Shown: in pieces, positions 1-6,809 of the stretch
Layout of the letters: every line of letters begins with the position of its first letter
How positions within the stretch are numbered: position 1 is the first letter of the stretch
Source: Pseudomonadota bacterium
Lineage (GTDB): Bacteria > Pseudomonadota > Gammaproteobacteria > Steroidobacterales > Steroidobacteraceae
NCBI GenBank assembly: GCA_021805275.1
Contig: JAJZFQ010000142.1
Location: forward strand, 1 to 13,768
DNA: 13,768 bases
Reading direction: 5' to 3'
Position numbers and translations under genes: made by a program
The notes under the pieces: generated by a model
The model's database searches: none
What the model saw: the letters and a program-made list of their open reading frames with translations, nothing else
Told to the model about the DNA's origin: nothing

Positions 1-515
1 TGGTCTCGAACGTGCTTGATCTGATGCGCTTTCAGTCCGGCCAAGTGCCGTTGCGGCGCGACTGGCAGAGTGTGGAGGATCTGGCCGGCGCGGCGTTGCA
101 GCGCCTCGCAGAGCGCATGCGTGATCACCCGGTGGAGCTGAATCTGCCGCCGGAGCTCGTCCCGGTCTACGTCGATGCGAGCCTCGTGGTGCAGGTCTTC
201 GTCAATCTCTTCGACAACATCGCCAAATACACCCCGCCCGGGACGTCCGCCGCGGTGAGCGCGCTCAACGAGGGCGCGAGCGTACGCGTCATCGTCGAGG
301 ATGAAGGGGCGGGACTCCCGGCGGGCGATCCGCAGCAGCTGTTCGAGAAGTTCCAGCGCGGCAGCGGTGAGGGTGTCATCTCCGGGGCCGGTCTCGGGCT
401 GGCGATCTGCCGGGCGATCGTGACCGCGCATGGCGGGGAGATTCTCGCGCGCCGCAGAGACGGCGGAGGGGCACGCTTGGAGTTCACACTGCCGGCGCGG
501 GACGGCGAGCCATGA
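1..515 (+). CDS. kdpD: Sensor histidine kinase KdpD, C-terminal part (5' end outside window)
   Basis: This is the ATP-binding end of KdpD, the membrane kinase that senses potassium limitation or osmotic stress and phosphorylates KdpE. The frame is open from the left edge, so the start, the Usp-like and membrane domains and the phosphorylated histidine lie outside the window. Visible parts, in order: a KdpD-like stretch after the dimerisation helices (LMRFQSGQVPLRRDWQSVED), the N box (NLFDNIAKYTPPG), the G1 box (VEDEGAGLP), the F box (LFEKFQRG) and the G2 box (GAGLGLAI). The YTPPG form of the N box and the DWQSVED stretch are typical of KdpD rather than of a generic kinase. The stop codon overlaps the kdpE start in an ATGA arrangement, which indicates translational coupling. 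The identification also rests on the KdpE-like partner that follows. Confidence 0.9.
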   Translation, partial: VSNVLDLMRFQSGQVPLRRDWQSVEDLAGAALQRLAERMRDHPVELNLPPELVPVYVDASLVVQVFVNLFDNIAKYTPPGTSAAVSALNEGASVRVIVEDEGAGLPAGDPQQLFEKFQRGSGEGVISGAGLGLAICRAIVTAHGGEILARRRDGGGARLEFTLPARDGEP

Positions 516-1219
516 CCGAGGCGATGCATCAGGTGCTCATCGTCGAGGACGAGCCGGCCATCCGCACCGTCCTCAAGGTGCTGCTCGAGGCCGAGCACTA
601 TCGCGTCATCGAGGCCGAGAACGCCATGCGCGCGGAAATCGAGAGCCGCAGTCACAAGCCCGATCTGCTGCTGCTCGACCTGGGACTGCCCGATGCGGAC
701 GGAATGGCCATCATCCGTCGGGTGCGCGCCTGGTCCCCGATGCCGATCGTCGTGCTCTCGGCACGCACCCAGGAGGAGCAGAAGATCGCCGCGCTCGACG
801 CGGGCGCAGACGACTATGTGACCAAGCCGTTCAGCGCCGCGGAACTGCTCGCCCGAGTCCGGGCGGCTCTGCGGCGCAACGTGCGCGGCTCGCAACGCAC
901 CGGGCCACTCTCCCTCGGCGAGGTCCGCATCGACCTGGAGATGCGCACCGCGAACGGCGCGCACGGGCCGATCCACCTCACCCCGCTCGAATACCGGGTT
1001 CTCGAGGCCCTGGCGCGCAACCTGGGGGCCATCGTGACTCAGCAGCAGCTGATTCGCGAGGTGTGGGGGCCGGAGCGGCTCGGGGATACGCGCGGGTTGC
1101 GCGTGTGCATCATGAATCTGCGCGCCAAGGTCGAGACCGATCCGCGCAAGCCCCGGTACCTGCTCACCGAGGCGGGCCTTGGCTACCGGCTGCTCGCCGA
1201 GGAGAGTGCGTCGGCGTGA
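512..1219 (+). CDS. kdpE: Response regulator KdpE (OmpR/PhoB family)
   Basis: A 235-residue DNA-binding response regulator, expected to activate the kdpFABC potassium-pump operon when phosphorylated by KdpD. The N-terminal receiver spans about residues 7-120, with acidic pocket E12/D13, phospho-acceptor D56, S83 and K105. The C-terminal winged helix, about 133-230, has the OmpR-type pattern (LTPLEYRVLEALARN, then YLLTEAGLGYRL). Length is close to that of known KdpE proteins (about 225-230). The start at 512 overlaps the kdpD stop by 4 bp. A second ATG at 524, four codons in, would also give a normal receiver N-terminus, so the exact start is not settled. No kdpFABC genes are in view. The stop lies 9 bp from the end of the converging CheX-like gene, with no terminator hairpin between them. 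Confidence 0.93.
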   Translation: MTEAMHQVLIVEDEPAIRTVLKVLLEAEHYRVIEAENAMRAEIESRSHKPDLLLLDLGLPDADGMAIIRRVRAWSPMPIVVLSARTQEEQKIAALDAGADDYVTKPFSAAELLARVRAALRRNVRGSQRTGPLSLGEVRIDLEMRTANGAHGPIHLTPLEYRVLEALARNLGAIVTQQQLIREVWGPERLGDTRGLRVCIMNLRAKVETDPRKPRYLLTEAGLGYRLLAEESASA

Positions 1220-1228
1220 ACCCGGCGA

Positions 1229-1675
1229 TCAGGTGAGGGAGACCACCAACTTCGCCGAATGACTGCGCCAGTGGATGGGAATGACGAAGGCGCGCGCGCC
1301 CGCCGGCTGGCTGACCTGCGGCTTCTCCCCAGAGAATACGCTCGGCACGGAAATCACGAAGTCGTGCCCGAAATCGCGCCGCGCATTGCCGGAGATGGTG
1401 TTGGCGACCTCGCCGACCAGATCGCGCATGCTCTCGTGGCTGAAGTCGCTCTCCTGCATCTTCATCAGCAGCACCGTCAGCATGGCGCGTGGAGCGGTGA
1501 AATACACCACGCCCTCGCGCTTGCCGGAGACGTTGATCATCCCGGTGTAGTCGTGCATCGCCGGCTCACCCTCGAGCATGTACGGCGAGCCGATGCTCGC
1601 CGGCTGCTGCGCGGCCACCTCGAAGTATCGGGTGGTGCCGTCGACGAAGGTTTTCAGTTCCTCTTCCCGCAGCAT
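1229..1675 (-). CDS. CheX-type phosphatase
   Basis: A 148-residue protein of the CheX/CheC/FliY phosphatase group, which removes phosphate from CheY-type receivers. The family signature is visible as E89-V-A-N92 in DLVGEVANTISGNAR. In Thermotoga CheX the equivalent Glu and Asn of the ExxN motif enter the CheY active site. A single such helix and a length near 150 residues fit CheX rather than CheC, which has two motifs. It is the last gene of the minus-strand operon and starts 30 bp after the stop of the CheY-like gene, its likely substrate. The ribosome binding site is weak: the upstream bases contain only a short purine run (CAGAG). No flagellar or chemoreceptor genes are nearby, so a role in motility cannot be assumed. 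Confidence 0.85.
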   Translation of the reverse strand: MLREEELKTFVDGTTRYFEVAAQQPASIGSPYMLEGEPAMHDYTGMINVSGKREGVVYFTAPRAMLTVLLMKMQESDFSHESMRDLVGEVANTISGNARRDFGHDFVISVPSVFSGEKPQVSQPAGARAFVIPIHWRSHSAKLVVSLT

Positions 1676-1705
1676 GGGCGTGCTCTGTGTGCCGGTGGGT
1701 CCGTA

Positions 1706-2098
1706 TCAGTACATCAATTCGGCGATCGCTTCGTTGAGCTGCCGGTCGGTGAACGGCTTGTTGAGAAAGCCGTTCGCCCCGCGCTCCATGGCCTCGACTG
1801 CGGTCGCCTTATCCGCCAGGGCCGAGATTACCAGGATCCGCACCTCGGGCTTCATTTGCACCAGCTGCGTGATGCACTCGATACCATCCATCTGCGGCAT
1901 GGTCAGGTCCATGGTGACCAGATCCGGATCGGTCCGGCGGGCCAGCTCAAGTGCCTCCAGACCATTGGCCGCGGTACCCACGACCTGCAGATCATCGAAC
2001 TGCTGCGAGCGCTCGATGCGCCGGCGAACGATGTTCGAATCATCGACGATCAGCAACTTGACCGTCCGCCGCGCGCCTGTGTCCTGTGCGGTGTCCAT
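1706..2098 (-). CDS. CheY-like single-domain response regulator
   Basis: A 130-residue stand-alone receiver with no output domain. It has acidic residues D19/D20, phospho-acceptor D64 in MDLTMPQMDG, S92 in the Thr/Ser position and K114 in the NKPF motif, so it looks fully competent for phosphorylation. The first 12 residues are a polar extension before the first beta strand. It lies between the CheA-like kinase (15 bp upstream) and the CheX-like phosphatase (30 bp downstream), which makes it the obvious phosphate acceptor of the operon. As in CheY, output would have to be by protein-protein contact; the target is not encoded here. A purine-rich GAGATAGAG precedes the ATG. Position 2 of the DxxMP motif and the overall pattern fit the CheY/Spo0F class, not a DNA-binding regulator. 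Confidence 0.93.
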   Translation of the reverse strand: MDTAQDTGARRTVKLLIVDDSNIVRRRIERSQQFDDLQVVGTAANGLEALELARRTDPDLVTMDLTMPQMDGIECITQLVQMKPEVRILVISALADKATAVEAMERGANGFLNKPFTDRQLNEAIAELMY

Positions 2099-2113
2099 GG
2101 GCGATCTCTATCT

Positions 2114-4222
2114 CTATGCCACTGCGGTCTCGCCGAGCGCGGGCAGCGCGATCTTGAAGCGCGTGTAGCGTCCGGGATTGGTGCTGACGCCGATTCGCCC
2201 GCCGAGGCTGTACACAGCTTTGGCGACGACGTCCATGCCAGCGCCGCGCCCGGCGTCCATCGAGATCTCGTTGCGGGTGGAGAAGCCGGGCTTGAAGATC
2301 AGTGCCAGTGCGGCGCGGTTGTCCAACTGGGCGGCCTGCTCTTCGCTCAGCAGCTTCTTGCGCACGGCCGCTTCCTTCAGCGTCTCCGGTGAGAGGCCGG
2401 CACCGTCATCCTCGAACGTCAGCTCGAAGCCGGACTCGACCCGACGGAAATCCACGCGGACCTGGCCGCCGCCGCTCTTTGCCCCGGCGCGGCGGACTTC
2501 GTCCGCCTCGATCCCGTGCACCGCGGCATTGCGCAGCATCTGAATGAGGCAGTCCTTGAGCGTACCGAGATAGGCGGGCGGGCATTGCGCCAGGCCGTTC
2601 AGCGCCAGCTTGAAGTCCTTGCCGTGATCCTGCGCGAGCCTATGCGCCAGGGACTGCAAGGTCGAGGCGAGTTCGTCCGGGCCGGCCGTCGGGAGGCGCG
2701 GCGCAGGGGTGTTGAGAGTGCCGTCCGCGGCGCTCGGCTGCTCGCGCAGCGAGGAGAGCTTCAGCGTCATCTCGCGCACACCGCGCAGGTGCGCGAGCAG
2801 CTCATCGAGCTTCAGCACCAGCGGCAGGAAGTCGTTGCCGGTGAGCTCGTTGCGCGCCTTGAGCTCCGCAAGCATGTCCTCGAGGTGATGGACGCGCTGC
2901 GCGATGCTCATCAGGTTCAGCGCTGCCGCCTCACCCTTCATCGTGTGCAGCTCGCGCGACAGGCCGGCGAGCTTCTTGCTGAATTCCGCGTGCGTGCGCG
3001 CCGGCTCCTTCAGGATCGCGTTGATGTGCTTCAGGCCCGCCGAGGCGCTGTCGAGGAACGAGCCGAGCTGCAGCGGGTCCGAGTGCAGCATGCCGACCAT
3101 CATGTCGAGCTGCGAATGAGCATTCTCCTGCGCTTCGTGCAGCTCGCGCGCCAGCAGCACGCTCGAGGTGATGTCCCCGACGGCGCACAGCACGTGCTTG
3201 ACACCCTTCGGCCCCATGACGCGGTGGAAGTCGAACTGCAGGTAACGGGTCTCTTTGCCGCCGCGCCCGTTGTCCATGTTGACCTCGAGCTGCCCCAGCG
3301 GGTTGATGCTCTTCATGAGGTTCTCGTGCGCCCGCTCGCCCCAGAGCAGCTTGATGAACTTCATCGCGGTATTGAGCGTCTCGGGCGGCACCTTGTCGCG
3401 CAGCAGCTCCTCGAAGGTCAAGCCGGCGAAGGTGCTGCGACCGAACATGTTCGTCAGGGCCTGCGACCAGACCGCACCGATGCGATAATCGGCATCGAGG
3501 AGGAAAAATCCCTCCCGTACCGTGGCAAGGATGTCGCGAGTCTGATCCTGCGCATCACGCGCGGCACGCTCCCCGCGCCCGCGGGCGACCTGCAAGTAGG
3601 CCGCGGCGAGACCGAGCAGCAGTACGGCGAGTACGCCTCCGGAGAGCAGCCAGCGCAGGCGCGAGGCTGCCGCGGCTGTACGCGCCTGCAGCGAGCCGCT
3701 GACCACGGCGAGCTCACGGTGCAGAGCCGCAGCGTTGGCCTGAGCAAACAGTTCGGCCCGGCGCACGTGGGCATAAAACACCCGGCCGCTGCGCGAGAGT
3801 GAGCTGTTCGTGGCGGTGTCGGAGTAGGGCTCGCCGTGATACGAGAGCACCTTGGCGAGCACCGGGGTGTAGTTGGTCCACAGCGCCGTCGCCGCGTGCA
3901 TCGCGGCCGGATCGAGGCCTTTCTGGCGCTCGAGGGCGCTGAAGTCGCGATTGAAGCCGCGCACGCTCGAGTCGAGTTCACCATGGACATGGCCGGTGTA
4001 CTCGAGGGTATCGAGTCGCTGGCGCAGGGCGGTCAGCTGCTCGGATATCGCCGACGGATAGGCTTCCAGCTCGCTCGCCTGCTGCAGCGTGGCGACGTTG
4101 GCGCGAATCTGCGTGGCGAGCCTGAATCCTGCGATCAGCACCAGGCCCATCACCGCGGCGAGCACGATGCCGGCTGCGGCGGTGAGCAGCCGGCGGTTTC
4201 GATCAGCGCCTGACAATAACAT
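2114..4222 (-). CDS. Membrane-bound CheA-like histidine kinase (HPt plus CheA-type ATPase, no CheW domain)
   Basis: A 702-residue sensor kinase. TM1 is about residues 12-34 and TM2 about 191-211, flanking a roughly 155-residue periplasmic segment that I do not recognise. A PAS-like domain lies at about 226-355 (FFLLDADYRIGAVW, then a VGDI ending). An HPt domain follows at about 374-490 with the likely phosphorylated H426 in ELHTMKGEAAALNL. The ATPase at about 515-697 is of CheA type: N box LRNAAVHGIE (N565), G1 DDGAGLS (605-611), and KPGFSTRNEISMDAGRGAGMDVV-like sequence, residues 644-666. There is no HisKA domain and no C-terminal CheW-like domain, so coupling to chemoreceptor arrays is unlikely. 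The protein ends about 12 residues after the last ATPase strand. The ATG has a good AGGAA site six bases upstream, and the gene starts 13 bp after the TonB-like gene. Phosphate should pass from H426 to the CheY-like protein of the next gene. Confidence 0.9.
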   Translation of the reverse strand: MLLSGADRNRRLLTAAAGIVLAAVMGLVLIAGFRLATQIRANVATLQQASELEAYPSAISEQLTALRQRLDTLEYTGHVHGELDSSVRGFNRDFSALERQKGLDPAAMHAATALWTNYTPVLAKVLSYHGEPYSDTATNSSLSRSGRVFYAHVRRAELFAQANAAALHRELAVVSGSLQARTAAAASRLRWLLSGGVLAVLLLGLAAAYLQVARGRGERAARDAQDQTRDILATVREGFFLLDADYRIGAVWSQALTNMFGRSTFAGLTFEELLRDKVPPETLNTAMKFIKLLWGERAHENLMKSINPLGQLEVNMDNGRGGKETRYLQFDFHRVMGPKGVKHVLCAVGDITSSVLLARELHEAQENAHSQLDMMVGMLHSDPLQLGSFLDSASAGLKHINAILKEPARTHAEFSKKLAGLSRELHTMKGEAAALNLMSIAQRVHHLEDMLAELKARNELTGNDFLPLVLKLDELLAHLRGVREMTLKLSSLREQPSAADGTLNTPAPRLPTAGPDELASTLQSLAHRLAQDHGKDFKLALNGLAQCPPAYLGTLKDCLIQMLRNAAVHGIEADEVRRAGAKSGGGQVRVDFRRVESGFELTFEDDGAGLSPETLKEAAVRKKLLSEEQAAQLDNRAALALIFKPGFSTRNEISMDAGRGAGMDVVAKAVYSLGGRIGVSTNPGRYTRFKIALPALGETAVA

Positions 4223-4228
4223 GGGGGC

Positions 4229-4233
4229 TTCCT
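4229..4233 (-). promoter_or_regulatory. Ribosome binding site of the CheA-like kinase gene
   Basis: AGGAA on the minus strand, six bases before the ATG at 4222. It supports the chosen start, and it sits in the 13 bp between this gene and the preceding stop codon, consistent with one transcript for both genes. Confidence 0.75.
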
Positions 4234-4235
4234 GA

Positions 4236-6329
4236 TTAATTCGGCAGTTCGAAGCGGATCAGAGTACGCACCGGCACCGAGACCGGTCGCCCATGGAATG
4301 TCGGCGGCGCGTAGCGCCAGCGGCGGATCGCATCGAGCGCCGCGCGGTCGAAGACGGTCGCGGGCTTCGCTGCGACCACCTTGATGTGGCGCGTGCGCCC
4401 GGTGGGATCCACGACGTACTGCACGGTCACTTCCCCGGAAATGTGCCGGGTGAGTGCCCGGTCCGGATAGGACGGGGAGACATAATGCGTGCGGCGCAAC
4501 CGCCGAGCGACATCGGCCAGCTGAGCCACCGTTGGCGGTTGCGGCGTGTCGACCATGGCGGTGGCGGCGTTCAGTGCGGCGCCGCTGGCACCCCACTGGC
4601 GCGCATCGGCGAGGTCGGTGACCGCCGTGGAGCGCTGTCCCGCACGCGCCGCAGCTTCGGCGCGCTGCAGGAGCGCATTGGCGAGCGCACGGTGCATCTG
4701 GTTCGCGGCCGCCGCGGTGGCCGGATCCGGATGATCTGCCGCCAACGCGTTCAGGTAGTACGCGGCGCTGTCGTGGGCCGGCTGGAGTAGTTCGCCGGTA
4801 TCGAGCCGGGCATGGGCTTCGGCGAGCAGCCGCTGCAACCGGTTCTGCACCGCGCTGGTGCGGGCCGATTGGATCTGGTGCTGGACGGCGACGATGGCTG
4901 CTGCGGAAGCACCGTTCGCCCGCGCCGCTGCGAGCGCCTGGCTCTCGATCGCACCTTGCCCGGTGAGACCGGCCTGACGCGCTTGGTTCAGCAGCGCGCC
5001 GATCACGGCCTGCGTGGCGTTGGCGGTGCTCGTGGATTGTGGGTCCAGGGTGCGCAGCTTGGCGAGGGTGCTCGCGGCGCTGGCCGCTCCGGTGAGGCGA
5101 TGCGCGGCGATCCGCCGGGTGAGCTGATCAACCAACTTCTGCGTACGCTGGTGGTGCGTGAGGTGAGTCAGTTGGCTCTGCCAGGCCGCAATCTGTGCCG
5201 CGGGCACGCCGCGGCGCGCAGCCTGGGCGATGAGGGCCGCTGCGCTGCTGAGCTGACCGCCGGAGAGTGCCTGATTCACCACGGCACTCGATAATTCAAT
5301 GCCGAACGGATGAACGTCACGGTTCGTGGGATCGGCCAGCTGCAGCGTCGCGAGCGCCAGCGCGGCGGCGTTGTAATGTCCCTGGCTGAGCGCGTCTTTG
5401 AACCGTGAAATCACGACGTTGCCGACGCGGCGCAGACCGTCTCGTGCCTCGCCATTGGTGGGATCGACGGCCAGCACTGAGCGATAGAACACCAGAGCGT
5501 TGTCGCCTTTCGGTGCCGTGAAGTGCCGAGCAAACATCGCGCGGCTCGCCTTGACGAGCAGATCCTCGACACGGCCCTGCACGATGGAGGTGTCGACGTC
5601 GGGTCGCGGCAGTGCTGCGAAGTGAGCCGCGTGCGCGGCGGCGGCAATCGGCCGCTGCAGCACCGGATGCGCTGCGACGACGTGGTGTTTCGGCAACAGA
5701 AACAGTCCGGCCGCGACCGCAGCCACGGCCACTCCGGCGCCGAGCGTCAGCCACAGGCGCTTGCGCCCGTCGCCGGACGGGGGCTCAGTGGACGCCGCAG
5801 CGGATTCGGCCGGCAGCGGCGTGCGCGCCGCCTCTGCGGCCTGATGCACGGAGCGCACCGGGGCGCTGCGTGGCGCGACTTTTTCAGCCGCATCCGCCAG
5901 GGCTGCATCGAGTACGGCAGACGTCTTACCGGGTTCGATCGGCAGTGGCAGCACCGTGAACACCCGGGTGCCTTTCACGGCCGCGGCAACGGACTTCTCC
6001 GCCCCGGCGGTCGTGAACACGAGAATGACGGCATGAGCGTTGTGCGCGCACGCCCGTTCGACATCCGCGCGCACATTCTCGGCCTCGCGTGCGTCGATCG
6101 CCAGAATCTGACCGCCGCGGGCCCCCTCGAGGTGTTCCAGTGCGACCTCGAGCGAGTCCGCCGGATGCACGCTGGCGCGCCCGCCGAGAACCTCGCCGAG
6201 TTCGAGCAGGAAATCATCGTGATGCGTGAGCGCGGCGAGATCCACCGGTGCGCGCGCTGCGGCGGACGCCGTGCCGCCAGCGGCATCGCCGGCCGAATCG
6301 CGAGACTCACTCGGAGCTGAATGGGCCAC
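4236..6329 (-). CDS. Receiver-like / TM / helical-repeat protein with TonB C-terminal domain
   Basis: A 697-residue protein, first gene of the operon. Residues about 32-148 alternate strands and helices like a response-regulator receiver, with a possible phospho-acceptor D79 (QILAIDAR), but the usual Lys-Pro of the last strand is absent (VFTVLPLP); I read it as a degenerate receiver. A polar linker ends in GRKR, then one membrane segment at about 193-212, so the receiver-like part is cytoplasmic and the rest periplasmic. Residues about 250-600 are Ala-rich helices that resemble TPR-type repeats (DNALVFYRSVLAVDPTNGEA is the clearest unit). The last 90 residues are a TonB C-terminal domain (SGEVTVQYVVDPTGRTRHIK, then RRWRYAPP). 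The SxxxH motif used by TonB to engage ExbB/ExbD and the Pro-rich linker are not seen, so a normal energy-transducer role is doubtful. The GTG start is backed by GAGGGAG seven bases upstream and an in-frame TAA at 6348-6350. Confidence 0.85.
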   Translation of the reverse strand: MAHSAPSESRDSAGDAAGGTASAAARAPVDLAALTHHDDFLLELGEVLGGRASVHPADSLEVALEHLEGARGGQILAIDAREAENVRADVERACAHNAHAVILVFTTAGAEKSVAAAVKGTRVFTVLPLPIEPGKTSAVLDAALADAAEKVAPRSAPVRSVHQAAEAARTPLPAESAAASTEPPSGDGRKRLWLTLGAGVAVAAVAAGLFLLPKHHVVAAHPVLQRPIAAAAHAAHFAALPRPDVDTSIVQGRVEDLLVKASRAMFARHFTAPKGDNALVFYRSVLAVDPTNGEARDGLRRVGNVVISRFKDALSQGHYNAAALALATLQLADPTNRDVHPFGIELSSAVVNQALSGGQLSSAAALIAQAARRGVPAAQIAAWQSQLTHLTHHQRTQKLVDQLTRRIAAHRLTGAASAASTLAKLRTLDPQSTSTANATQAVIGALLNQARQAGLTGQGAIESQALAAARANGASAAAIVAVQHQIQSARTSAVQNRLQRLLAEAHARLDTGELLQPAHDSAAYYLNALAADHPDPATAAAANQMHRALANALLQRAEAAARAGQRSTAVTDLADARQWGASGAALNAATAMVDTPQPPTVAQLADVARRLRRTHYVSPSYPDRALTRHISGEVTVQYVVDPTGRTRHIKVVAAKPATVFDRAALDAIRRWRYAPPTFHGRPVSVPVRTLIRFELPN

Positions 6330-6336
6330 AACCCGT

Positions 6337-6343
6337 CTCCCTC
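6337..6343 (-). promoter_or_regulatory. Ribosome binding site that decides the GTG start of the TonB-domain gene
   Basis: GAGGGAG on the minus strand, seven bases before the GTG at 6329. An in-frame TAA lies just upstream at 6348-6350, so no longer N-terminus is possible. Confidence 0.75.
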
Positions 6344-6517
6344 GTTGTTATGAGCGCAAGCTCGGCGTTCCGCCGTCCTCGCCGGTCCGAACCCGGTGCT
6401 GAGTGGCGGGACGACCCCTCGGGCCCGGATGCACGACGTTCTGTCGCCATCAAACCCGCACCTGAGTTTGCGTGCAGTGTCGCCGTTCACACTATTGGCG
6501 CGATGGGCGCTGATGGA

Positions 6518-6529
6518 CGCCGATCGGCG
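6518..6529. repeat. 12-bp perfect palindrome
   Basis: CGCCGATCGGCG reads the same on both strands. It lies near the middle of the divergent intergenic region and could be an operator. In DNA this GC-rich a palindrome of this size can also arise by chance. Confidence 0.35.
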
Positions 6530-6620
6530 CCGGAAGCGGATGGGAGTGCCGCTGCCGGGCGGCGGATCGACGCCGGTGCGGTCCGCGTGGAACGCGCGGC
6601 TCGACAGTGCGCGTTCAGGA

Positions 6621-6637
6621 GCCGATGATGGATCGGC
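6621..6637. repeat. Short inverted repeat, 6-bp arms and 5-bp spacer
   Basis: GCCGAT, five bases, then ATCGGC. The arms match the core half-site of the palindrome about 100 bp to the left. This would fit two sites for one dimeric regulator, but that is inference from two short matches. Confidence 0.3.
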
Positions 6638-6795
6638 GCTACGGCATCGGAACAAAACTCGGATGCCGCCGTCTTAAGAGTCATCGGGCAGCGGGATCGC
6701 GAGTTCGGTAGCTTTCGCAGAGCGAGGCGCTCCAACCGGTCTGCACAGCGGGCTATCACAGCCGCCTCTCCCGGCCGCCACTGCCGTTCTGGAAC

Positions 6796-6801
6796 GGGAG
6801 G
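6796..6801 (+). promoter_or_regulatory. Ribosome binding site of prkA
   Basis: GGGAGG lies eight bases before the ATG at 6810 and overlaps or crowds the alternative starts GTG 6801 and ATG 6804. This spacing is why I place the prkA start at 6810. Confidence 0.7.
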
Positions 6802-6809
6802 TGATGGCG

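Larger units (their letters stand above)
6330..6809. other. Divergent intergenic region between the chemosensory-like operon and prkA
   Basis: About 480 bp separate two genes that start away from each other, so the promoters of both operons should lie here. Open frames exist on both strands (for example 6396-6677 plus and 6487-6819 minus), but their Arg/Pro/Ser-rich translations resemble no family and look like GC-driven chance. I see no convincing sigma-70 pair: a TTGCGT at 6469 followed after 16 bases by CACTAT is poor. A TGGCGCG near 6495 with a GC twelve bases on is only a weak sigma-54 resemblance. Two short inverted repeats (6518-6529 and 6621-6637) share the half-site GCCGAT. No hairpin with a T-run is present. 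Confidence 0.6.

Noticed and set aside
1259..2392. 377-codon open frame on the plus strand across the CheX-like, CheY-like and kinase genes
   Set aside because: It spans three well-supported minus-strand genes and their spacers, and its translation resembles no family.
2516..3802. 428-codon open frame on the plus strand opposite the CheA-like kinase
   Set aside because: The translation is Arg/Gln/Glu/His-rich low-complexity sequence without domains; the minus strand holds clear HPt and ATPase motifs.
6495..6510. Possible sigma-54 promoter (TGGCGCG with GC twelve bases on)
   Set aside because: The -12 element is GCGCT rather than TTGCA and it lies about 300 bp from prkA. The match is no better than chance in this base composition.
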